A stretch of 7,768 bases of DNA from Chloroflexota bacterium (lineage in GTDB: Bacteria > Chloroflexota > Limnocylindria > Limnocylindrales > CSP1-4). Below, piece by piece: positions 1 to 6,130 of this stretch. A model generated the notes under the pieces. It made no database searches and was not told the DNA's origin. It was given only the letters and a program-made list of their open reading frames with translations. The stretch spans positions 1 through 7,768 of the forward strand of contig JAKAMV010000462.1 of the NCBI GenBank assembly GCA_021812735.1, read 5' to 3'. Both the position numbers and the translations under genes were made by a program. Each line of letters starts with the position of its first letter. Within the stretch, counting starts at the first letter, position 1.

Positions 1-683
1 TCCACGGTGTCGAAGCCCAGCGCCGCTGCCTTCGCCAGCCGGTAGCCGCGGCCGACGACGACGGCCCGCGCCGCGCCCATCGCGAGGGCCGCGTCGGCGG
101 CCAGCAGGCCGATCGTCCCGGCGCCCGTGATCGCCACCGTGTCGCCGGGTCGGACGCCGCCCCGCACCGCGACATGGAGCGCGATCGAGGCCGGGTCGAT
201 CAGGGCGCCCTCGTCGAAGGACAGGCTGTCGGGCAGCCGGAAGATCGTCTTGATGCCCTGGACGACGTACGTGGCATCGGCGCCCTGGTAGCTGTGGCCG
301 TACTGGCGGTGGAGGCCCGGCTTGCCGTAGTTCTCGCACAAGTTGTAGTGGCCCTCGACGCACTTCTGGCACACGCCGCATGCGTCGTGGCTGGTGCCCG
401 CTACGCGGTCGCCGACCTTCCAGCCGTAGCCCTCGGCGCCCGGCCCCAGCGCCGCGATCTCGCCCGCCCACTCGTGGCCGGGGATGAACGGGAAGGACGG
501 TGGCCAGAAGCCGGGGTAGTCGCCGTGGATCAGGTGGGCGTCGGTGCCACAGATGGACACGGCGCGGACGCGGGCGAGGACCTCGTTGCGGCCCGCCTGG
601 GGCACTGGGACGTCTTGGACCTCGAGGGCGCTCGGGGCCAGGAGCACGAGGGCCCGCATTGTTGTGGGCAGGGCGGCGGTCAC
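1..683 (-). CDS. Zinc-dependent medium-chain alcohol/sugar dehydrogenase (5' part, truncated by window edge)
   Basis: This encodes the first 227 residues of an MDR-superfamily dehydrogenase; the rest lies left of the window. Visible are the catalytic-zinc ligands C45 and H70-E71 (in GHEW), and the structural-zinc set C102, C105, C108, C116 in the spacing C-x2-C-x2-C-x7-C. The Rossmann loop GAGTIG follows at about residues 190-195. This layout is that of sorbitol, threonine and related NAD(P)-dependent polyol or alcohol dehydrogenases; the exact substrate cannot be read. The start is taken as GTG at 681-683 because a perfect GGAGGT (693-698) sits 9 nt upstream. The in-frame ATG at 657-659 has no comparable ribosome-binding site. 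It lies 127 nt downstream of the co-directional metallophosphoesterase gene, probably with its own promoter. It may belong to a polyol or sugar oxidation pathway, but that is inference from the neighbouring sugar genes. Confidence 0.9.
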   Translation of the reverse strand, partial: MTAALPTTMRALVLLAPSALEVQDVPVPQAGRNEVLARVRAVSICGTDAHLIHGDYPGFWPPSFPFIPGHEWAGEIAALGPGAEGYGWKVGDRVAGTSHDACGVCQKCVEGHYNLCENYGKPGLHRQYGHSYQGADATYVVQGIKTIFRLPDSLSFDEGALIDPASIALHVAVRGGVRPGDTVAITGAGTIGLLAADAALAMGAARAVVVGRGYRLAKAAALGFDTV

Positions 684-692
684 GGCGTCGGC

Positions 693-698
693 ACCTCC
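693..698 (-). promoter_or_regulatory. Ribosome binding site setting a GTG start for the dehydrogenase
   Basis: The minus strand reads GGAGGT here, 9 nt before the GTG at 683-681. It supports a start eight codons upstream of the first ATG. Confidence 0.7.
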
Positions 699-754
699 GG
701 CGGGGTGGGATCGCGGCGGTTGCGGCGCCAGCAGATGGCGCGCCCGAGCGATGA

Positions 755-765
755 TCGATTATCGA
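755..765. promoter_or_regulatory. Palindrome TCGATTATCGA: possible operator/promoter of the dehydrogenase
   Basis: This is a perfect 11-bp inverted repeat (TCGAT-T-ATCGA) in an unusually AT-rich patch of the 127-bp gap between the phosphoesterase stop and the dehydrogenase start. On the minus strand it contains GATAAT, a fair -10 hexamer, about 70 nt upstream of the GTG. No convincing -35 is visible. A regulator or promoter role is inferred from position and symmetry only. Confidence 0.35.
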
Positions 766-810
766 ACACGTCGCGGCCGTGCGCTAGCGGTCGGCGGACC
801 GTTGACGGGG

Positions 811-1737
811 TCACCCCCTCCGCAGCGGCCCCTTGGTCCGGAGCCACCAGTCGTCGACGATCGCCGGCAGCGCCGCGTCGATCGCAAGCACCTGCTCGGG
901 CGTGACCGGCGCATCGGCGATCGCGCGCGGCTCGACGGGCTCGGAGAAGAGCACCGCGTCGTCGAGCCGCTCGCCGGCGAGGTGCGCCAGGGACACGGTC
1001 TGGCCGCGCCAGGTGTCGAGGTTCAGCGCGTGGACGCCGTGGAACAGGGTGGGCGCCGCGACCGGTGTGTGGCCGAACACGACCCGCTCCATTCGCGCCC
1101 GCCGGTAGACAGACCAGGCCGACGCCGCCGGGAAGGCTTCCTCGGCCTGGAAGAACCGCTGCCGGATCCACAGTCTCCTCGCGCTGCCCTCAAACGCCGC
1201 GAGATCCTGGCCGGGAACAGGCCCGCCGTGCACGAGGAGCACGTCGCGCCAGCGCGCGTACGGGGCGAACGACCACACGAGGCTGCGGACGTCGGGTGCC
1301 GCTGCGAGGAAGCGGCTGGCGAGGGCCTGCGCGCTCGCGCCGAGCCATTCGGCCTCGCGCATGCCCGCCGAGAGCAGCGTGGCCGCCCCGCCGAAGGTCA
1401 TAAACGCGCGGAAGATGTCGGGCACGCCGTCGAGCGCGCCGAGGAGCTGGATCTCGTGGTTGCCCTCGAGCAGCACGACCATGCCGCCGCGTGCTGGGGC
1501 CTGATCGCGAAGCGATGCCATCCGCCGCACCAGGCCCACGCTGTTCGGCCCGCGGTCAACCAGGTCGCCCGTGATCACGAGCGCGGTGCCGGGGGGCGCT
1601 GTCCAGGCCTCGGCCCCGTCGGTCAGACCTGCTCGCGCCAGCAGCCGATCCGTCGCGGCCAGCTGACCGTGGAGGTCTGACGCGGCGAACACCGTGAACT
1701 CGTCGGGGATCGCGACCGGGGCGACGCGCGTGGGCAT
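811..1737 (-). CDS. Calcineurin-like metallophosphoesterase (PPP/ApaH-like)
   Basis: This is a 308-residue cytoplasmic phosphoesterase with all the hallmark metal motifs in order: D21-x-H23 (SDLHGQ), GDLVDRG at 57-63, GNHE at 92-95, H170 (LLVHGG) and H223 (GHTP). GDLVDRG and GNHE place it in the serine/threonine protein phosphatase / diadenosine-tetraphosphatase-like branch of the superfamily. The substrate (phosphoprotein, Ap4A or another nucleotide) is not readable. The ATG at 1737-1735 was chosen because similarity to the family begins just after it; an in-frame GTG at 1755 is an alternative, and neither has a good ribosome-binding site. There is a C-terminal tail of roughly 45 residues beyond the core fold. 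It is transcribed divergently from the GntR regulator, and a functional link to sugar metabolism is not evident. Confidence 0.85.
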   Translation of the reverse strand: MPTRVAPVAIPDEFTVFAASDLHGQLAATDRLLARAGLTDGAEAWTAPPGTALVITGDLVDRGPNSVGLVRRMASLRDQAPARGGMVVLLEGNHEIQLLGALDGVPDIFRAFMTFGGAATLLSAGMREAEWLGASAQALASRFLAAAPDVRSLVWSFAPYARWRDVLLVHGGPVPGQDLAAFEGSARRLWIRQRFFQAEEAFPAASAWSVYRRARMERVVFGHTPVAAPTLFHGVHALNLDTWRGQTVSLAHLAGERLDDAVLFSEPVEPRAIADAPVTPEQVLAIDAALPAIVDDWWLRTKGPLRRG

Positions 1738-1758
1738 GCCCCATGGATACGCCACAGC

Positions 1759-1777
1759 GCCGGTTTCGTCTACCGGC
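1759..1777. repeat. Inverted repeat GCCGGT-N7-ACCGGC, candidate operator or leader hairpin
   Basis: Perfect 6-bp arms (1759-1764 and 1772-1777) flank a 7-nt centre. It sits 22 nt upstream of the phosphoesterase ATG, so it could be a hairpin in that leader or a binding site for the adjacent GntR regulator. Confidence 0.35.
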
Positions 1778-1861
1778 CTCCCGTTCTCGCCCGCCAACCC
1801 GACTATACTGGCGCAGCGATCCCATGGTTGTGCCGGCCGTGTCGCACCGCGCCAGCGGGTG

Positions 1862-1875
1862 CCGCCGGACGGCGG
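1862..1875. repeat. 14-bp palindrome CCGCCGGACGGCGG upstream of the GntR gene
   Basis: Two 6-bp arms (CCGCCG and CGGCGG) are separated by GA, about 54 nt before the GTG start of the regulator. In DNA this GC-rich such a palindrome can occur by chance. It could also be an operator half-site pair or a weak leader hairpin. Confidence 0.25.
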
Positions 1876-1928
1876 GGCAGGTCGTGCAGCCGCCATGAGG
1901 CGAGCGCCTCCCGCATCAGGGGCCTGAC

Positions 1929-2693
1929 GTGACGGACGCATTCGACAGCCTCGCCCCCGCGCCGGGTCCCGCCGTTCCGCACTGGCGTCGCATTGAGCTG
2001 GCCCTGCGGATCCGGATCGGCATGCTGGCCCCCGGCGACCCGCTTCCGTCGGACGCCGAGCTGTGCCGCGAGTTCGGCGTCAGCCGCATGACCGCCCGGA
2101 ATGCGATGGCGAGGCTTGCCGCTGACGGCCTGATCGTGCGCGTCTCGGGCCGCGGCAGTTACGTCGCGGAGCCGCCGTCCCACCGCCGGGCGGACCGCCT
2201 TCTCACCTTCAGCCACGAGATGCGCCGCCGTGGGCGCACGCCCTCGTCGCGCCTGCTGGCGCGCGAGATCCGCCCGTCCGTGCGGGCGGAGGCGGAGTCG
2301 CTCGGGATCCGCGTCTCGGAGCCCGTGGTGGTCGTGCGTCGGCTGCGCTGCGCCGATGGGGAGCCGATCGCGCTCGAGACCGCCGTGCTGATCGCTGCCG
2401 TGGCCAAGATCGTGCTGGCCGCCGAGGTGGAGCAGGGCTCGCTCCACGAAGCCCTGGCGCAGGGCGGCTGGCACCTGCGTCGCGGCGCCGCGACCATCGG
2501 CGCCGCGGCCGCCACCGCCGAGGACGCCCGCCTGCTGGAGCTCCGGCGCGGCGACCCCTTGCTGGTCGAGCGGCGGGTGATCGCCGATGCCCATGGGCGG
2601 CGAGTCGAGGCCACCGAGAGCCGCTACTCCGCCGACCGCTATGCGCTCGACGTCCGGTTCGACGTCGAGCCCGACACGACCCGGGAGGTCTGA
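1929..2693 (+). CDS. GntR-family transcriptional regulator, HutC/UTRA subfamily
   Basis: This is a 254-residue DNA-binding regulator. Residues about 18-80 form the GntR winged helix: [17 protein letters not shown], then [25 protein letters not shown], then the wing GRGSYV. Residues about 90-245 form a UTRA effector-binding domain, which marks the HutC subfamily. Such proteins (for example NagR/YvoA, DasR, PhnF) sense small molecules, commonly phosphosugars. The start is GTG, with AGGGG at 1918-1922 and a 6-nt spacer. The stop overlaps the ATG of the following broken gene (TGATG), and nagA follows on the same strand. By analogy with NagR-type regulators, a glucosamine-6-phosphate or GlcNAc-6-phosphate response is a reasonable guess from context, but the ligand is not shown by the sequence. 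Confidence 0.88.
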   Translation: MTDAFDSLAPAPGPAVPHWRRIELALRIRIGMLAPGDPLPSDAELCREFGVSRMTARNAMARLAADGLIVRVSGRGSYVAEPPSHRRADRLLTFSHEMRRRGRTPSSRLLAREIRPSVRAEAESLGIRVSEPVVVVRRLRCADGEPIALETAVLIAAVAKIVLAAEVEQGSLHEALAQGGWHLRRGAATIGAAAATAEDARLLELRRGDPLLVERRVIADAHGRRVEATESRYSADRYALDVRFDVEPDTTREV

Positions 2694-2965
2694 TGCCCGC
2701 CGGCCGCGAGCGCATCCGCGCCGCTCGTCGCCCGTCGCGAACCCCACCGCCTGCCGATCGAGCTGGGCGGCACGCGCCTGACCGGGATGCACGTCAACTC
2801 CTGCCGGCGGTTCGGCCCGCACCTGGCCTTGAGCCGCGCGAGCCCGGTGCGGAGGACCGCGCCCAGCAGCTCGCCCCGGTCCGCGATATCCAGCCGGACC
2901 TGCCAGCCGAGAACATCCTCGCAATGCACGAGGCCGTGCGCGAGTGGGAGCCCGTCCATGCCTGA
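2693..2965 (+). pseudogene. Remnant of a uroporphyrinogen decarboxylase-family (URO-D-like) gene
   Basis: Fragments of a URO-D superfamily protein can be read here across two frames. Frame A (from ATG 2693) gives [11 protein letters not shown]. Frame +1 then gives LVARREPHRLPIELGG followed by TRLTGMHVNS, a typical URO-D-like N-terminus. Frame A resumes near 2825 with GLEPREPGAEDRAQQLAPV and runs straight into DIQPDLPAENILAMHEAVRE, which resembles the extreme C-terminus of these proteins. Some 270 residues of the usual 340-380 are therefore missing, and there are two compensating frameshifts (about 2723-2727 and about 2823-2825). The original ATG overlaps the regulator stop and retains GGGAGG just upstream. 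The tail overlaps the nagA start by 8 nt. Frame A stays open for 90 codons, so a short peptide could still be made, but without an active site. Family assignment is from memory of the motifs. An assembly artefact is possible but would not easily explain both the deletion and the shifts. Confidence 0.7.
2946..2950 (+). promoter_or_regulatory. Ribosome binding site of nagA, inside the URO-D remnant
   Basis: GGGAG lies 7 nt before the ATG at 2958 and falls in the last codons of the broken URO-D-like reading frame. It decides the nagA start over the in-frame ATG at 2787, which would add 57 residues unlike the family. Confidence 0.65.
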
Positions 2966-4082
2966 GGTCGTCGTTGGTCGTCTCGTGCTCGCCGACGCGG
3001 TGGTGCCGGGCCGCGTCGTCGTGGAGGGCGGCAAGATCGCCTCGGTCGAGCCCGACGAGTCGGCCGCCGCCGGGCCCTATGTCGCGCCCGGCTTCATCGA
3101 CGTCCACTGCCACGGCTGGGGCGGCCACGACGCCACCGGCGACACGGACGCCCTGTCAGGCATGGCGCGGGCGCTGCTCCGTCGGGGCGTCACGTCGTTC
3201 CTGCCCACCGCTCCGACGCTGTCAGCCGACGAGTTGCCCCGCTTCGCTGAGCGGGTCCGGGCCTGGATGCCCATTGCCCCGGCCGACGGCGCCGTGCCGC
3301 TCGGGTTCAACCTCGAGGGGCCGTTCATCGCGCCTGCGCGCAAGGGCGCGCACGACCCGGCGCTCCTCCGCACCCCGGCCGACCTCGACCCGGCCGTGAT
3401 CGAGCGCGTGCTCGACGGCCTGCGGATCATGACGATCGCGCCTGAGCTGCCGGGATCGCCGGCACTCATCGCGCGGCTCGCCGAGCGCGGGATCGTGACC
3501 TCGCTCGGCCACTCGCAGGCGACGCTCGCGGAGGCGCAGGCGGGCTACGCGGCGGCTGGGCGGCGCGTCACGACCACGCACCTGTTCAACGCGATGTCCG
3601 GCATCGACCACCGCAACCCCGGCCTCGCGGTGGCGGCGCTCGTGGACGACGACGCCTACGCAGAGCTAATCGCCGACGGCTTCCACGTTCACCCGGCGCT
3701 GTGGCCGATCATCACGCGCACCAAGCCGGCGGACCGCCTGGTGCTGATCAGTGACGCGCTGCCGCTCGCCGGCATGGGCGACGGGCGCACACGCGTGGGT
3801 GGCCTCGAGGTGGACGTGCGCGGCGGCCGCGCGACGCTGGTGGGCACGGACACGCTCGCGGGCTCCACGATCGCGCTGGACACGGCGGTCCGCAACCTCG
3901 TCCGCGAAGGGCTGCCGCTGGTGCGCGCCGTGCAGGCCGCGTCGTCCAACCCCGCCGCGCTGCTCGATGCGCACGATCGCGGGCGGATCGAGGTCGGGCG
4001 CCTCGCGCACCTCGTGGAGTTGGACGATGACCTGCGGGTTCGCCGCGTGCTCCGAGGGGAAGCCTGGGTGGACGCGAGCTGA
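2958..4082 (+). CDS. nagA: N-acetylglucosamine-6-phosphate deacetylase
   Basis: This is a 374-residue cytoplasmic amidohydrolase that removes acetate from GlcNAc-6-phosphate to give glucosamine-6-phosphate, in amino-sugar catabolism and cell-wall recycling. Family motifs appear in order: APGFIDVHCHGWGGHDATGD at 43-62 (H50-x-H52), metal ligand E120 in LEGPF, H185 in GHSQAT, H208 in HLFNAM, H243/H245 in ADGFHVHP, and the catalytic aspartate D266 in SDALP. The C-terminus carries SSNPAALLD and a GRIEVGRLAHLVELD strand that closes the small beta domain. Length is normal for NagA. The last gene of the regulator cluster, it is preceded by the HutC-type regulator and the URO-D remnant. No nagB deaminase, kinase or transporter is in the window, so those steps must be encoded elsewhere. 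The 3' end faces the aldolase gene. Confidence 0.93.
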   Translation: MPEVVVGRLVLADAVVPGRVVVEGGKIASVEPDESAAAGPYVAPGFIDVHCHGWGGHDATGDTDALSGMARALLRRGVTSFLPTAPTLSADELPRFAERVRAWMPIAPADGAVPLGFNLEGPFIAPARKGAHDPALLRTPADLDPAVIERVLDGLRIMTIAPELPGSPALIARLAERGIVTSLGHSQATLAEAQAGYAAAGRRVTTTHLFNAMSGIDHRNPGLAVAALVDDDAYAELIADGFHVHPALWPIITRTKPADRLVLISDALPLAGMGDGRTRVGGLEVDVRGGRATLVGTDTLAGSTIALDTAVRNLVREGLPLVRAVQAASSNPAALLDAHDRGRIEVGRLAHLVELDDDLRVRRVLRGEAWVDAS

Positions 4083-4096
4083 CCGCTCGAGCCCCC

Positions 4097-4139
4097 GGGC
4101 CGCGTGACGTTCCCGGTGCCGTGCTGGACGTCTCGGCCC
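4097..4139. terminator. Possible bidirectional stem-loop between convergent nagA and the aldolase gene
   Basis: GGGCCG (4097-4102) can pair with CGGCCC (4134-4139), and GACGT (4106-4110) with ACGTC (4128-4132). The internal loop is asymmetric (3 nt versus 1 nt) and the apical loop is 17 nt. It fills most of the 70-bp convergent gap. There is no T tract on either strand, so it is not a canonical intrinsic terminator. Its function is a guess from position. Confidence 0.3.
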
Positions 4140-4152
4140 GCCGGTCGCCCCC

Positions 4153-4797
4153 TCAGCTCGCAGCTCGCCGCCCGATCGCGACCGCCTCGGCCGCGGCCGC
4201 GCCGATCGCCTCCCAGCGGTGGTTGCGGATCGCGTCAGGCGGGGCGATCCATGTGCCTCCGCAGGCGACGACGGCCGGGAGCGCGAGGTACGCGGCCAGG
4301 TTGGCCGCCGTGACCCCGCCCGTGGGGACGAAGCGCACCTCGCGATAGGGGGCCGCGATGGCCCGGATGTAGCCGACGCCACCCGACGCCTCGGCGGGGA
4401 AGAACTTGACGAGGCTCAGGCCCGCCGCGAGCGCCATCTCGATCTCGGTGGGCGTGGCAGCGCCCGGGAGCATGGCCACGCCGCGCTCGGCGGCCCGCGC
4501 CACGACGGCTGGCCCGAACCCGGGCGCCACGATGAACTCGGCGCCGGCGTCAACCGCCCGGTCGACGGTGGCCGGGTCGAGCACCGTGCCCGCTCCCACG
4601 AGCGCATCTGGCCGGGCGGCGCGGATCGCGGCGATCGCATCAGCCGCCGCGGCGGTGCGGAACGTCACCTCCGCCATCGGCAGCCCGCCCTGCGCGAGCG
4701 CTTCAGCAAGCCCGACAGCGTCGGCCGCGTCGTCGATGGTCACGACCGGGACCACGCGGACCTCGGCGAGCCGCGCCGCGAACGCCTCCACCTGCAT
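4153..4797 (-). CDS. eda: KDPG/KHG aldolase (2-keto-3-deoxy-sugar-acid aldolase)
   Basis: This is a 214-residue class I aldolase of the Eda family, which cleaves 2-keto-3-deoxy-6-phosphogluconate or 4-hydroxy-2-oxoglutarate to pyruvate plus glyceraldehyde-3-phosphate or glyoxylate. Active-site landmarks are all present: E43 and R47 in EVTFRT, T71 in GAGTVL, P92 in APGF, the PGAATPTEIE segment, Schiff-base lysine K131 in VKFFPAEASGG, FVPTGGV at 157-163 and CGGTW at 179-183. Length matches the family. Its ATG lies 2 nt after the SDR stop, so the two are surely co-transcribed and probably translationally coupled. No kinase, dehydratase (edd) or glucose-6-phosphate dehydrogenase is nearby. The true substrate may be a non-phosphorylated 2-keto-3-deoxy acid from another sugar; this is inferred from the neighbouring SDR, not seen. 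Confidence 0.93.
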   Translation of the reverse strand: MQVEAFAARLAEVRVVPVVTIDDAADAVGLAEALAQGGLPMAEVTFRTAAAADAIAAIRAARPDALVGAGTVLDPATVDRAVDAGAEFIVAPGFGPAVVARAAERGVAMLPGAATPTEIEMALAAGLSLVKFFPAEASGGVGYIRAIAAPYREVRFVPTGGVTAANLAAYLALPAVVACGGTWIAPPDAIRNHRWEAIGAAAAEAVAIGRRAAS

Positions 4798-4799
4798 GG

Positions 4800-5792
4800 T
4801 CAGCCCCCCACCACGCGGTCGAGGAACGCGTCGTCCACGAGCCCGCGTGCGATCGCGTCGCGATAGACGGCGATCGTCCGCTCGACGCCCACGGCCAGTG
4901 GCGTCACCGGCTGGGCGCCCAGCGCGGCCTCTAGCGGCGCGCCGTCGAACGCCTCGGGGAACGGCAGGATCCGGTCTCCGAACGTGATCATCCCGCGGGA
5001 GGCAGGCGCCACGTCCCCGATGGCGTCGACCACCTCGTCCACGCCGATGCGCGGGCCGCCGATGCTGAACACCTCGGCGCCCGGCCGCCCGCTGCGCGCC
5101 GCCGCGATGAACGCCGCCGCGACATCCTCGACGAACTGGAACTGGCAGCCGCCGCCGAAGTCGATGCGGTATGGGCGCCCGGCTGCCGCGGCGATCATCG
5201 CCACGGTGGGCTTTGACGTCACCCCCTGGTCCCGGCCGGGGCCGTAGGCGGAATGGGGCCGGAGCCCCGTGCTCGCGAGCCCCCAGCTCTCCCAGTACAC
5301 GCGGGCCGCCTGCTCGTTGGCGACCTTGAACACGCCGTAGTGCGAGGTCGGATGAAGCTCGGCGTCCATGCCGACGACCGCATCCGCGTAGTGTGCCTTC
5401 GGACCGAACACCGCGGCGCTGCTCGCGTAGACGAGGCGACCGGTCTCCAGGCGCCGCGCCAGCTCGAACATCACGGCGGTGCCCTCGACGTTGACGCGGG
5501 CGCCGGCGATCGGGTCGGCCGCGCAGAACGGCAGCTGGAGGGCGGCGAGGTGGACGATGCGGCTGACGCCCGAGCGGCGGGCCACCGCCTCGATCGCGGC
5601 GAGGTCGGTGATGTCGGCGGCCACCAGCTGGACGCTCGCCAGCTCCGGTTCGGTCAGGACGAGGCGCAGCCGGGCGTCGGAGCCCCGGGCAGACACAACC
5701 GTGACGGACAGGCCCTCGCGCACCAAGGCGCGCACGACCCACGCGCCGATGCAGCCGGTGCCGCCGGTGACCAGGAACCGCTCGTCGGGCAT
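4800..5792 (-). CDS. Extended SDR: NAD-dependent epimerase/dehydratase family sugar dehydrogenase
   Basis: This is a 330-residue extended short-chain dehydrogenase/reductase. The N-terminal NAD-binding motif TGGTGCIG is at 9-16, D60 begins the DITD segment that usually contacts adenine, and HLAA is at 81-84. The catalytic triad is likely S124/S125 (YASSAAVFG), Y152 and K156 (SHYGVFK). LRPHSAYGPGRDQG at 177-190 is typical of UDP-glucose-4-epimerase-like proteins. Those epimerases are the sequence family, but many relatives oxidise free sugars, uronates or sugar acids (for example uronate dehydrogenase or DenD-like enzymes). Being coupled to a KDPG aldolase favours a catabolic dehydrogenase over a nucleotide-sugar epimerase; that is inference. 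The start at ATG 5792-5790 is backed by GGAGGA (5797-5802). It is the middle gene of the ABM-SDR-aldolase operon. Confidence 0.88.
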   Translation of the reverse strand: MPDERFLVTGGTGCIGAWVVRALVREGLSVTVVSARGSDARLRLVLTEPELASVQLVAADITDLAAIEAVARRSGVSRIVHLAALQLPFCAADPIAGARVNVEGTAVMFELARRLETGRLVYASSAAVFGPKAHYADAVVGMDAELHPTSHYGVFKVANEQAARVYWESWGLASTGLRPHSAYGPGRDQGVTSKPTVAMIAAAAGRPYRIDFGGGCQFQFVEDVAAAFIAAARSGRPGAEVFSIGGPRIGVDEVVDAIGDVAPASRGMITFGDRILPFPEAFDGAPLEAALGAQPVTPLAVGVERTIAVYRDAIARGLVDDAFLDRVVGG

Positions 5793-5842
5793 CGCGTCCT
5801 CCGGTCGCGCTGGGGTTGGGGCGAGGTGGGGAGGTGCTCGGC

Positions 5843-6130
5843 CTAGGCAACCTTCTCGTATGCGACGATCTCCATGCCCGCATGCAGCGCGTTGAGCGCC
5901 GGCTGCAGGCCCTGGTGCACGTCGCTCACGCGCCAAGCCACCGCGTTGTCGGCCGTCTCCCACCGGAACACCAGCTGGTAACGGTCGGCGTGCTCCGCCT
6001 CGCGCAGGAGACTGCACTCGATCAGGCCCGGCATCTCGAGCACGGGCGGCCGGTACTGCTCAGCGATGAAGCGCTCGAACTCGGCGGTCTTTGCGGGCAG
6101 GACGGCGAAGCTGATGTGGCGCTCGATCAT
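5843..6130 (-). CDS. ABM (antibiotic biosynthesis monooxygenase)-domain protein
   Basis: This small 95-residue protein has the dimeric alpha/beta-barrel (ferredoxin-like) ABM domain. It opens with MIERHISFAVLPAKTAEFERFIAEQYRPPVLEMPG (split: beta strand, helix, then the MPGLIECSLLRE strand) and continues with YQLVFRWETADNAVAW and a C-terminal helix and strand ending EIVAYEKVA. Family members act as cofactor-free monooxygenases, as LsrG-like isomerases, or have unknown roles, so the reaction cannot be named. The ATG at 6130 has AGGAG (minus strand, 6143-6139) 8 nt upstream; longer in-frame extensions would run through the promoter region. It is the first gene of the operon, 50 nt before the SDR, and sits beside the FadR-type operator. 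A role as an accessory oxygenase or sugar isomerase in this pathway is speculative. Confidence 0.78.
   Translation of the reverse strand: MIERHISFAVLPAKTAEFERFIAEQYRPPVLEMPGLIECSLLREAEHADRYQLVFRWETADNAVAWRVSDVHQGLQPALNALHAGMEIVAYEKVA

Larger units (their letters stand above)
1738..1928. promoter_or_regulatory. Divergent control region, phosphoesterase / GntR regulator
   Basis: This 191-bp gap lies between divergently transcribed genes. It holds TATACT (plus, 1804-1809), which could be the -10 of the GntR gene, and the overlapping minus-strand TATAGT (1807-1802), which could serve the phosphoesterase. Neither has a clear -35. Two inverted repeats lie within the region and are listed separately. 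HutC-type regulators often control their own gene from such a gap, so autoregulation is plausible but unproven. Confidence 0.4.

Noticed and set aside
544..1680. 378-codon open frame on the plus strand across the dehydrogenase and phosphoesterase
   Set aside because: It is antisense to two genes with intact catalytic motifs, and has low-complexity Arg/Ala/Gly-rich content and no recognisable fold.
2787..2957. In-frame 57-codon N-terminal extension of NagA from ATG 2787
   Set aside because: It resembles no NagA, overlaps the URO-D remnant, and a better start with GGGAG exists at 2958.
1803..3128. 441-codon open frame on the minus strand across the GntR gene and into nagA
   Set aside because: Its translation is Arg/Ala/Gly/His-rich with no domain, and it is antisense to two well-supported genes. 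Long open antisense frames are expected at this G+C content.
4798..5883. In-frame upstream extension of the aldolase, suggesting a fusion protein of about 576 residues
   Set aside because: The extension is the SDR gene read in a wrong frame. The aldolase has its own ATG at 4797, two bases after the SDR stop.
5793..6017. 75-residue N-terminal extension of the SDR
   Set aside because: It reads through the ABM gene in another frame. The Gly-rich NAD motif sits where expected when starting at 5792, which has a good ribosome-binding site.
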